Of a stretch of 64,000 bases of DNA, positions 50,656 through 59,013 are shown piece by piece. Origin of the DNA: Pseudomonas sp. S30 (lineage in GTDB: Bacteria; Pseudomonadota; Gammaproteobacteria; Pseudomonadales; Pseudomonadaceae); contig NZ_JACVTO010000020.1 of the NCBI RefSeq assembly GCF_016518545.1, positions 1 to 64,000 of the forward strand. Reading direction: 5' to 3'. The notes under the pieces are model-generated. The model was not told where the DNA came from. It did not search any database and saw only the letters and a program-made list of their open reading frames with translations. Within the stretch, counting starts at the first letter, position 1. Every line of letters begins with the position of its first letter. A program made the position numbers and the translations under genes.

Positions 50656-51474
50656 ATGAACAAGACCCGCCTCGCCCTGTTGCTCAGCTGTGCCCCGCTG
50701 CTGGCCCATGCCGCCAATGCGGTCGACCCCCTGACCCTGGTCCAGCCAGTGTCCGACTACAAGATCTACGTGACCGAAAAGGTCGATCAGCTGGTCAACG
50801 ACACCCAGCAGTTCACTCAGGCGGTCAAACAGGGCGACCTGGCCAAGGCGCAGTCGCTGTACGCCACCACCCGCGTCAACTACGAAGCGGTCGAACCGAT
50901 CGCCGAGCTGTTCAGCGACCTGGATGCGGCCATCGACTCGCGAGTGGACGACCACGAAAAAGGCGTGCAGGCCGAAGACTTCACGGGCTTCCATCGCCTG
51001 GAATACGCCTTGTTCGACCGCCACACCACCCAGGACCAGGGGCCCATCGCCGACAAGCTCATCGCCGATGTGAAGGACCTGCAGAGTCGCATCGCCACCC
51101 TGACGTTCCCACCGGAGAAAGTCGTGGGTGGGGCGGCCGCCCTGCTGGAGGAAGTGGCGGCCACCAAGGTCTCGGGCGAGGAAGACCGCTACAGCCATAC
51201 CGACCTCTATGACTTCCAGGGCAACATCGACGGCGCGCAGAAGATCTTCGAGCTGTTCCGCACCCACCTGGCTGCCCAGGACCAGGCCTTCGTCGCCAAG
51301 GTCGACAAGAACTTCGCTACGGTCAACGCCCTGCTGGCCAAGTACAAGACCGCCGATGGCGGCTTCCAGTCCTATGACAAGGTGGCCGAGCGCGACCGCA
51401 AGGCAATGATCGGCCCGGTCAATACCTTGGCCGAGGATTTGTCGACCCTGCGCGGCAAACTGGGACTCGACTGA
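50656..51474 (+). CDS. Second EfeO-type (M75) protein without cupredoxin
   Basis: A 272-aa secreted protein with a signal peptide (LALLLSCAPLLAHAANA, about 5-22) and one M75/imelysin domain with FTGFHRLEYALFDRH carrying the HxxE motif. It is a shorter relative of EfeO lacking the cupredoxin domain, comparable to EfeM-type proteins. It lies 19 nt after efeB in the same operon. It may be an additional periplasmic iron donor. Confidence 0.9.
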   Translation: MNKTRLALLLSCAPLLAHAANAVDPLTLVQPVSDYKIYVTEKVDQLVNDTQQFTQAVKQGDLAKAQSLYATTRVNYEAVEPIAELFSDLDAAIDSRVDDHEKGVQAEDFTGFHRLEYALFDRHTTQDQGPIADKLIADVKDLQSRIATLTFPPEKVVGGAAALLEEVAATKVSGEEDRYSHTDLYDFQGNIDGAQKIFELFRTHLAAQDQAFVAKVDKNFATVNALLAKYKTADGGFQSYDKVAERDRKAMIGPVNTLAEDLSTLRGKLGLD

Positions 51475-51480
51475 CCCCCC

Positions 51481-51501
51481 CGGCGCCGAGGCAGGGCGCC
51501 G
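51481..51501 (+). terminator. Hairpin ending the efe operon
   Basis: CGGCGCC and GGCGCCG (7-bp stem, 7-nt loop) begin 6 nt past the stop. There is no U-tract, so Rho-independent termination is uncertain. Confidence 0.4.
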
Positions 51502-51860
51502 CGACTCCTCGCGCTGCCCTGCTCTGCCGTGAACCGGCAGTAGCGGCCGTGCGCGTCGACCGCGACATGCTACCTGCCTGAAGTTTGTTTCATGTGTGTG
51601 TCAGGTCGGCACCGCGCCGCTCGTCACCGTGCCCGCCATCGCCTTGCCCTTCCCTGTCTCGACTCGCCAACTCCACGCCCCGCAAGGCCTCGCACCTTGC
51701 GTCAGCGGCTGCCTGCGCATTACGCCTACCGTTCCGGCAGGATTCACGGATAAATCCCAAACCTATTATCGAAAGCCCGCATGACTTTAAGTTCATTACT
51801 TTGGTTCGATGGCGCGCCTATCATTCGTCTGCGGCTGACCCACTCGTCCTGAGGATAACT
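51502..51860. other. Gene-free region upstream of the SDR
   Basis: About 360 bp. A long frame continues upstream of the SDR start but has no ribosome site and unlike composition. The last 120 bp are less GC-rich and probably contain the SDR promoter. No clear regulator site is seen. Confidence 0.4.
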
Positions 51861-53018
51861 ATGAACATGCTCGCCACCGGTGAACCCATCACCTTTACCG
51901 CTCCGCCCGAACGCATCCTGATCACTGGCGCCACCGGGTTCCTTGGCGGGTCGGTCGCCGCCCAGCTGATCGCCAGCGGCCAGGCTGCGCAACTGTCGTT
52001 CCTGGTTCGTGCCAACCATGCCGAAGAAGGTCTGCAGCGCTTGCGCAACAACCTGGAGCAGCATGGTGTGGGCCTTGCCGAACGGCAGGCGCTGCAGACG
52101 CAGCAGATCATCTGCGGCGATTTTCTCGACACCCGCTGGCTGGCCCGGGAGACGCCGCGGCTGCTGGAAGTGGACCGGGTCATCAACTGCGCTGCGGTGG
52201 CATCGTTCTCGAAGAACCCGACCATCTGGCCGGTCAACGTCGAGGGCACCTTCGCCTTCGCCGAAGTGCTCAGCCGCTCTCGTCGGCTCAAGCGCTTCCT
52301 GCACGTAGGCACCGCCATGTGCTGCGGCCCGCAGCGCGAGTCGCCGATCAGCGAGTCATGGGAGTTCCCCGAGGCCGAGCAGCAACTGGTGGACTACACC
52401 GCGTCCAAGGCCGAAATCGAGCGGCGCATGCGTGAAGACCTGCCGTCGCTGCCACTGGTGGTGGCACGCCCGTCGATCGTGGTCGGGCACCGCAGCCTGG
52501 GTTGCCAGGCCTCGGGCAGTATCTTCTGGGTATTCCGCATGGGCTTCGCGCTGGAGAGCTTCACCTGCGGCCTGGACGAGCAGATCGACGTGATTCCGGT
52601 GGACTACTGCGCCGAGGCGCTGATCGGGCTGACCCTCAAGCCACGCCTGAGCCACGACCTGTACCACATCTCGGCCGGGCACGACTCGGCGTGCACCTTC
52701 GGCGAAATCGACCGCGCCTTCGCCCTGGCCAACGGCGCCGACCCGGTCGGCGAGCGCTACCGCAAGATCGACGTGGACAACCTCAAGGAGCTGGCCGTGA
52801 GCTTCGAGTCGCGCATCGGCCCTGCCAATCCGCGCCTGGTCCTGCGGGCCTTGCGCCTGTACAGCGGTTTCGCCGACCTGAACTATCTGTTCGACAACCG
52901 TCGATTGCTCGAAGAAGGCATCGCCATGCCGCCGCGCTTCACCGATTACCTGGACGTCTGCGTGCGATCCTCCAGCGGTGTGAGCATCGCGACCCAGATG
53001 CAGTGGGATTTCAAGTAA
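51861..53018 (+). CDS. Extended SDR reductase (thioester-reductase-like)
   Basis: A 385-aa extended short-chain dehydrogenase of the male-sterility/thioester-reductase-like type. The NAD(P) motif GATGFLG is at 23-29, and the catalytic Tyr/Lys are Y179/K183 in DYTASKAEIE. Start ATG 51861 has GAGGATAACT upstream. There is no carrier or adenylation domain. Substrate unknown: possibly fatty acyl thioesters or a long-chain alcohol. Confidence 0.82.
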   Translation: MNMLATGEPITFTAPPERILITGATGFLGGSVAAQLIASGQAAQLSFLVRANHAEEGLQRLRNNLEQHGVGLAERQALQTQQIICGDFLDTRWLARETPRLLEVDRVINCAAVASFSKNPTIWPVNVEGTFAFAEVLSRSRRLKRFLHVGTAMCCGPQRESPISESWEFPEAEQQLVDYTASKAEIERRMREDLPSLPLVVARPSIVVGHRSLGCQASGSIFWVFRMGFALESFTCGLDEQIDVIPVDYCAEALIGLTLKPRLSHDLYHISAGHDSACTFGEIDRAFALANGADPVGERYRKIDVDNLKELAVSFESRIGPANPRLVLRALRLYSGFADLNYLFDNRRLLEEGIAMPPRFTDYLDVCVRSSSGVSIATQMQWDFK

Positions 53019-53233
53019 CCCCTGGACAGGTCCGGCCAGTCGCCGCAGCCATCCATCCCACCGAAGGCCGGCCAACCCGGCCTTCGGCATTCGGCCTGTC
53101 GTCCGACAGAATCATGCCCGAATTCGTCCCGCGACCCGCAAAGCAGTATTCCTGGCGCGCCAGATGACCGACAATGCCGCTGCCGCAGGTGTCCTCCTGG
53201 GGCCTCACACGCACTCTCGGATCACCGCGCACC

Positions 53234-54010
53234 ATGACCCTCTTCTACCTCAAGCTGATCGCCACACCTTTGCTCATGTGGGCCGTGTCCCTCGCGTCGC
53301 GGCGCTGGGGCGGCCTGCTCGGTGGCTTGCTGTCGGGTATGCCGATCACCTCGGCGCTGGTCATGCTGTTCCTGTGCCTGGAGCAAGGCACCGCGTTCTC
53401 CCAGCAGGCCGTACCTGGCGCCCTGGGCGGCCTGGCAGCCGTGCAGGCCAGTTATGCCTGCTACCTGTTCGCCAGCGGCCGCTACGGCGTGACGTGCTCG
53501 GTTCTCCTGGCATTGGCCCTGTACACCGTGATGTCCTACGCCCTGACCCACTGGGGCAATCTGGCGCTGTCGATCGCCATCGCCCTGACGCTGATCGCCC
53601 TGCTGATCCGGGCCACCGCCCGCGAGCCCCGTCCCGCGCAGCTGGCGCAGATTCGCCACCGCTGGTGGGAAATCCCCCTGCGGATGGTCGCTGCCACGGC
53701 GCTGCTGATGCTCACCACCGGCGCGGCGCACTGGCTCGGCCCTGCGATCAGCGGCATGCTCGCGCCGATTCCCGTGATTGCCTGGCCCCTGGTGGTGTTC
53801 TCCCACGTGCAAGGCGGCCGCTTCACCCTGGCCGGTATGATCCGCGGTAACGCCATCGGCGGCATCGGTGTCATCGCTTTCTACCTGGTCCTGGGCAACC
53901 TGCTGCCGCACCTGGGCATCGCCCTGACCTTCCTGCTGGCCATCGCGCTGGCGGTCGCACTGACGCTGGCACTGGCCACAATGTTGAAAAATCGTCGCGC
54001 GGCGAAATAG
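53234..54010 (+). CDS. Hypothetical polytopic membrane protein
   Basis: A 258-aa integral membrane protein with about eight or nine hydrophobic segments, starting MTLFYLKLIATPLLMWAVSL and including WGGLLGGLLSGMPITSALVM. The ribosome site before ATG 53234 is weak. I recognise no catalytic motif and no family with confidence. It is 215 nt after the SDR and convergent with the RcsB-like gene. Confidence 0.6.
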   Translation: MTLFYLKLIATPLLMWAVSLASRRWGGLLGGLLSGMPITSALVMLFLCLEQGTAFSQQAVPGALGGLAAVQASYACYLFASGRYGVTCSVLLALALYTVMSYALTHWGNLALSIAIALTLIALLIRATAREPRPAQLAQIRHRWWEIPLRMVAATALLMLTTGAAHWLGPAISGMLAPIPVIAWPLVVFSHVQGGRFTLAGMIRGNAIGGIGVIAFYLVLGNLLPHLGIALTFLLAIALAVALTLALATMLKNRRAAK

Positions 54011-54138
54011 CGTTCGATCACCAGCACCGAGGTTGATTCGTCTTCGATCCACGAGGTGGACTCGCTACCCCGCCGACAGCCTGACTTCGACGGGTACGCC
54101 TGGCCGGGGACAAATGGCCTGCCTGAATCGGTCCACCT

Positions 54139-54804
54139 TCATTGAAACAACCGAGCCTCGATGCAGTAGGTCAGCAAAGCCTGATCCGTTTCCACCTCAA
54201 GCTTGCGCATGGCCGACACCTTCTGCGCGCTCACCGTCTTGTTGCTGCGCGACAGGTGCCGGGCGATGTCGGCAACGCTGAGCCCGCCAACGAACAGCCG
54301 TAAGACCTCCACCTCTCGCGGCGACAGTTGCTCGAAACGCGCCTGGACCTGCTCTCGGTGGCGAACCACTGAAGTCGCTTCCATTCCCGGACTCTGATAC
54401 CGGCGTTGCACGCTGATGGCGTGCAAGGCCTTTTCGATTTCCCCGTGAAGATGACTCTTGTGGATCACACCCGCCACGCCTAGCTCATGCAGACGCGACA
54501 GGATGAGGCTGTTGGAGATCATCGTCAGTACCAGCACCTGGGTCGCGGGAAAGTGGCGCAGGATGTACTCGATCAGCTTGAGCCCATCGCCGTAGGTCGG
54601 ATCGCCCGGCATGTTGAAATCGGTAACCAGCACCTCTGGCCGGTGCGCCTTGAGTTGCTCGATCAGCTCGGACGAGGTATGCGCCTGACCGACCACGTTG
54701 TAGCGCTGGTCACGGTGGATGATTTCACGCACACCGAGCAGGACGATAGGGTGGTCATCGGCGAGAACGACGTTCAATGCACGCCTGTTCAGGGTTTGGC
54801 TCAT
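54139..54804 (-). CDS. rcsB: RcsB-like LuxR-type response regulator
   Basis: A 221-aa response regulator. The receiver domain has phospho-acceptor D62 in VLVTDFNMPGDPTYGDGL, with an LuxR HTH at about 155-215 (LSPREVEVLRLFVGGLSVAD). The long TDFNMPGDPTYGDGL loop is the RcsB signature. ATG 54804 overlaps the stop of the hybrid kinase (ATGA), so it is the direct output partner of that kinase. It probably activates the linked fimbrial genes. Confidence 0.88.
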   Translation of the reverse strand: MSQTLNRRALNVVLADDHPIVLLGVREIIHRDQRYNVVGQAHTSSELIEQLKAHRPEVLVTDFNMPGDPTYGDGLKLIEYILRHFPATQVLVLTMISNSLILSRLHELGVAGVIHKSHLHGEIEKALHAISVQRRYQSPGMEATSVVRHREQVQARFEQLSPREVEVLRLFVGGLSVADIARHLSRSNKTVSAQKVSAMRKLEVETDQALLTYCIEARLFQ

Positions 54805-57707
54805 GGACTGGGGCTCGATGGAGAATGGGCCAGCAGGTAGCGTGCGACCGCGAGCAGCCGCGCGCACAAGGTCTCGATGTCCTTGGCCAATGCATCGGTC
54901 AAGGGCGCATCGTGCAAGGTTTTTTCCAGATGCTGGCAGAGGCGGTAGAGTGGCTGGGCATTGACTGTTGCAAGCGAACCGCTGAGCCGGTGCAGGCGCT
55001 GTTGCAGTACCAGCGAGTCCGCGTGCTGCAGGCCCTGTTCGAGCTGGGCGATGTCGGCCATCAGGGTTTCGCCCATCAACTGGCGCATCTGCGGGGACAG
55101 CTCGATCCAGTCCGACGTCTGCTGATTTGGATCGTCCACGGCGAAGGATACGTGCTCCAGCGTGTTCCGGCTTCTGCACTGAGACAGCAACGCCTGACGC
55201 AACATGTTCAAGCTCAAGGGTTTCACCACCCAGGCGTTCATGCCCACCGCCAGACAACGCGCCCCCTCTTCACGCAGGGCATTGGCGGTCACCCCGATGA
55301 TAGGCACACTGGCACCTTGAGCGCGAAGCGTACGCGCCAATTCGTATCCACTCAGGCGCGGCATGTTGATGTCGGTGATCACCAGGTCGAATGGCTGCGC
55401 ATGCCAGGTCTGCAACGCCTGCTGGCCGTCGCTCGCCACGGTGGGCAAGGCACCGAGCGCTTCTAGCTGTTCACGCATCACGGCCTGGCTGATCGGGTCG
55501 TCTTCGGCTACCAGAACACGCATGTTCAGGCAGGGTTCACCGACACCCGACCACAAGGGTGTCCCGGTCTGCGCAGGGCCGGGCGTGTCGACCACCGGCA
55601 GGGTGATCAGCAAGGAAAAGCTGCTACCAAGCCCGGGCTCACTGACGGCGCGCATGCGCCCGCCCATCAGCTCGCTCAGGCGCGCACAGATCGACAGCCC
55701 CAGCCCTGCACCGCACCCGCCCTGCCCGGCCGCGGTCTGGTAAAACGGCTTGAACAGCTCGCCGAGCGCGAGCTCCGGCACACCCACACCGGTGTCGGTC
55801 ACTTGCCATTGCAGGGACACGCTACGCTCAGTGCGCTCCTGAACGATCAGACGTAGACGCACCCGCCCCGAGTCGGTGAACTTGATCGCATTGTTCAACA
55901 GGTTATGGAGGATCTGCCGGATACGAACAGCATCACCTTCGATCATTCCGGGTAAGTCCGGGTCCAGCTCGGCCTCGATTTCCAGCCCCTTGTTATGGGC
56001 GGTGGCAGTGAACGCCAGCACCGCGTCCTCGACGAGCGCTTCGGGATCGAAAGCTGCCACTTCCAAGGCCATTTGCCCAGACTCGATCTTCGATACGTCC
56101 AGCACATTGCTGATGAGCTGGAACAGCACCGTCGACGAGCTCTGTATGACATCCAGATACTGACGCTGGCGTTCGCTCATTTCGGTCAGGGCCAGCAACT
56201 CCAGATTACCCAGGACGCCGTACAGCGGTGTACGGATCTCGTGGCTCATGGTGGCGAGGAACACGGTCTTGGCCTGATTGGCCGCGTTTGCCTGGCGGTG
56301 GGACTGGTTCAACAGCAGCTGTTCGGCCACCTGCTGGGTGATGTCGTTGCAGCCGCAGAGAAAGACGTCCTGCCCTTCATAACGGGTGGCGACTACCACC
56401 ACCTGCAGATAGCGGTCCGCGAGCAGCAGCGTCATCTCACCCGGCGGCTGATCGCTGTGGTGGTCGACCAGCAGACGGGTGACTGTCTCGGTACCTCCAA
56501 GTTCGCTCGCGCGCTCGTTTTCCAGCAGCAACTGAAAGTCACTCTGGCGTAGTACGAACAACCCTACCGGGGCGTTGTGAAGCATGCTCCGGTTGAAGGC
56601 CTCGCTCTCGAACAGCCGGTCTTGCGCCCGTCGCGCGGGCGCGACGATACGCGTGCGGTACCAGCGATTGATCCACAGGGCGGCCAGCATGACGACGATG
56701 AGGGTAAGCCCTAGCCCCATCAGAGGCCATCTGGCATAGCGCAGGAACTCCCGGTAGGTGATCGAATACACGCCAGTCCAACGACGCTCACCGGTCGAGA
56801 CCATCTTGAAGTGCAGGCTATACCTGTCGAAACTCAGGCCCGGAGGCGTCGATGCCATCTCGTTGGGCTCGCCCATCACCGTTTCGCCATCCGGCGAAAT
56901 CAGGGAGAACTGGTTGTGTACCGAAAGCTGCAGCACACGGTCGAACTCATCCATTCGCGATGTGTCCACCACCGCGGCCAGCATCATGCCGCCGCCCCGG
57001 CTGGGCGCAGGCAGAACGCCGCTGGTGTCCAGCCGGGTAGTCGCGACCAGGTTGTGGCTACCCTCATACAGACCCGCAGGCGCGCGTATCCAGTGCACGC
57101 GCCGGTCCACCGGGAGGGCATGCCGACTGCTCAGTTGTTCAAGTCGGCCCACGACGCGCTCGAACTGCGGCGCGGTCAGTTGCAGATGCTGGCGACGATG
57201 GCCGACAGCAGGTATGGCCAAGCTGGCCTGGCCCTCTGCCGTCCATACGAACACCTGCGGCGAGGCACCGGACGAGCCCGCCCAGAAATCACCATAATAA
57301 CTGGCAAAGCGTGCCCCCCAACTCAAGGCGTCACGCAGATCTTCTGGCCGCAGAGCTTCCCCGTGGGCCAGTGAAAAAGGCGTGGACAGCTCCGCGGCAC
57401 GCGCCTCGAGCAACCTGCGGCGATCAGCTTCCAGCGATACTGCCACCACGACCGGCTGTACCCCTGATGGCTGGCGTGGTTCCAGTTCCGACACGCTGCG
57501 CAAAAAGGTCTCGTGCTCGGTAATGAGCTCGAGCATGCGTGCGAAGTGGAACGCCGCGCGCTGCTGCTCGGACTCGAGCAACCGCGAAGTAGCCCAGTAG
57601 CCGACGCCTGAAAACAGCAGCAGGAGGCCGCTGAGCAGCACCAAGGCCTTGTTGAGACGCTGGGAACTTTTCGCCAATTTATCCAGGCGTAGACTGGCGT
57701 GCTTCAT
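54801..57707 (-). CDS. rcsC: RcsC-like hybrid histidine kinase with Hpt
   Basis: A 968-aa inner-membrane sensor. TM1 is at about 21-40, a periplasmic sensor follows, TM2 is at about 328-346, then a PAS-like region. HisKA has H489 in FLATMSHEIRTPLYGVLGNL, followed by HATPase_c (GCGAGLGLSICARL), a receiver (VLVAEDDPISQ ... TDINMPRLSGYEL) and a C-terminal Hpt-like domain with HRLSGSLATVNA. This phosphorelay architecture is that of RcsC/BvgS-type kinases. It is coupled to the RcsB-like regulator and lies 106 nt after the EAL regulator. Confidence 0.9.
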   Translation of the reverse strand: MKHASLRLDKLAKSSQRLNKALVLLSGLLLLFSGVGYWATSRLLESEQQRAAFHFARMLELITEHETFLRSVSELEPRQPSGVQPVVVAVSLEADRRRLLEARAAELSTPFSLAHGEALRPEDLRDALSWGARFASYYGDFWAGSSGASPQVFVWTAEGQASLAIPAVGHRRQHLQLTAPQFERVVGRLEQLSSRHALPVDRRVHWIRAPAGLYEGSHNLVATTRLDTSGVLPAPSRGGGMMLAAVVDTSRMDEFDRVLQLSVHNQFSLISPDGETVMGEPNEMASTPPGLSFDRYSLHFKMVSTGERRWTGVYSITYREFLRYARWPLMGLGLTLIVVMLAALWINRWYRTRIVAPARRAQDRLFESEAFNRSMLHNAPVGLFVLRQSDFQLLLENERASELGGTETVTRLLVDHHSDQPPGEMTLLLADRYLQVVVVATRYEGQDVFLCGCNDITQQVAEQLLLNQSHRQANAANQAKTVFLATMSHEIRTPLYGVLGNLELLALTEMSERQRQYLDVIQSSSTVLFQLISNVLDVSKIESGQMALEVAAFDPEALVEDAVLAFTATAHNKGLEIEAELDPDLPGMIEGDAVRIRQILHNLLNNAIKFTDSGRVRLRLIVQERTERSVSLQWQVTDTGVGVPELALGELFKPFYQTAAGQGGCGAGLGLSICARLSELMGGRMRAVSEPGLGSSFSLLITLPVVDTPGPAQTGTPLWSGVGEPCLNMRVLVAEDDPISQAVMREQLEALGALPTVASDGQQALQTWHAQPFDLVITDINMPRLSGYELARTLRAQGASVPIIGVTANALREEGARCLAVGMNAWVVKPLSLNMLRQALLSQCRSRNTLEHVSFAVDDPNQQTSDWIELSPQMRQLMGETLMADIAQLEQGLQHADSLVLQQRLHRLSGSLATVNAQPLYRLCQHLEKTLHDAPLTDALAKDIETLCARLLAVARYLLAHSPSSPSP

Positions 57708-57813
57708 AGCTGCGATGGCCCTGATCGTGGAATGGCGAAGCGGATGCGTCAGATCCTCGCATCGAGCGCCCTCCTGGGCTTCATCTTCAAGCTGAAACGT
57801 TTTAGCTACCTGA

Positions 57814-59013
57814 CTAAGATAGCATTGATCTCGGTCGCTCCACGCTGATCAGGGTGCCGATTTCATCTGCGCTGACCGCGGGTGAGACGATGAATCCCTG
57901 CACCTGGTGGCACTGCATGCGCCTGAGTACCTCCAGCTCGGCACGGGTTTCCACGCCTTCTGCCACCGTCACCATGTTCAGCTCGCGTCCGAGTTGCACG
58001 ATGCTCAGCACCGCCGACGCCTGCTGCTCATTGTCGGCGCATCCGTGGATCAGGGAGCGGTCGATCTTCAGTTCGGTGAACGGCGTCGAGACAAGGTTGA
58101 AATATGAGCTGTAGCCTTTGCCGAAATCATCCTGCGCCAGGCCGAACCCCATCATCCGCAAGCGGCACGCCCCGGCGTAGTAGTTGCTCGACTGCTGTGT
58201 GGTGGAGCTCTCTGTCAGCTCGAACGTGATATGCCTTGGCCTGGCCTGGCTCAGACGGACCTGGGCTAGCAGACGTTCGATCAGGCCTTCCTGGTCCAGC
58301 AGGTGGGTCGGCAAATTGATCGACACCGGCAGCGGGTGACCGATCCTGGTCCACTGCGCCTGCGCCTTGAGTGTCTGCGCAAGCATGCTGGTGAGCAGCT
58401 GCACTTCCAGCTCGGCGTGCTCGATATCGGCGAGAAAATCACGCGGCATCAACAGCCCTTCTGCCGGATGCACCCAGCGTACCAGGGCTTCGGCGCCGAC
58501 GATGTTGCCATCGTGCAGCGCTTTCTTCGGCTGGAACCAGGCCTGTATCTCGCCGTTGCCCAGTGCACTGGCGAGCGTCTGCGGAGCACGACAGCCGGTC
58601 GGGCGAGTACGAAATGTCCGAGCCTGTTCGACGCGCTCATTCAGACTTTCGCGCAATTCGAGCAGGTTACGCGCCCCCAGCGGTTTGGGCAGCAGGCCTA
58701 CTACGCACAAGCCCAGATTCTTGGCTACCTGCCCAGCGCCGATCAACATGCGTCGAGAAGCGGCGCTCATCAACGCGAGCGCAGGAGGAGAAGGTAGATG
58801 CGCCAAGGCCTGGATCAGCTGGATACCGTCCATGTGCGGCATCATCAGGTCGGTGAGCAGCAGATCGAAAGAACTCGCTGCCACGCGTTGCAGGGCCGAG
58901 GCGCCATCCCAGGCGATGTCGACCTCGAAGTGACCCACGCTTTCGAACAGGGCCGCTAGCGAGCGGCACTGGAAAGGATGGTCCTCTACGATGAGCACCC
59001 GATAGACCGTCAC
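57814..59013 (-). CDS. pvrR: PvrR-like EAL response regulator (c-di-GMP phosphodiesterase)
   Basis: A 399-aa protein: receiver (D55 in FDLLLTDLMMPHMDG, K110), then an EAL domain. The catalytic set is intact: EAL at 175-177 in GAEALVRW, N233, E265, D295/D296 in QDDFGKGYSS, K316, E352 in AEGVET, and Q372. It should hydrolyse cyclic-di-GMP. Start is GTG 59013 with AAGGGAG upstream, overlapping the upstream kinase stop (GTGA). It probably antagonises the RcsB-type activation of fimbriae, as PvrR does in PA14. Confidence 0.9.
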   Translation of the reverse strand: MTVYRVLIVEDHPFQCRSLAALFESVGHFEVDIAWDGASALQRVAASSFDLLLTDLMMPHMDGIQLIQALAHLPSPPALALMSAASRRMLIGAGQVAKNLGLCVVGLLPKPLGARNLLELRESLNERVEQARTFRTRPTGCRAPQTLASALGNGEIQAWFQPKKALHDGNIVGAEALVRWVHPAEGLLMPRDFLADIEHAELEVQLLTSMLAQTLKAQAQWTRIGHPLPVSINLPTHLLDQEGLIERLLAQVRLSQARPRHITFELTESSTTQQSSNYYAGACRLRMMGFGLAQDDFGKGYSSYFNLVSTPFTELKIDRSLIHGCADNEQQASAVLSIVQLGRELNMVTVAEGVETRAELEVLRRMQCHQVQGFIVSPAVSADEIGTLISVERPRSMLS

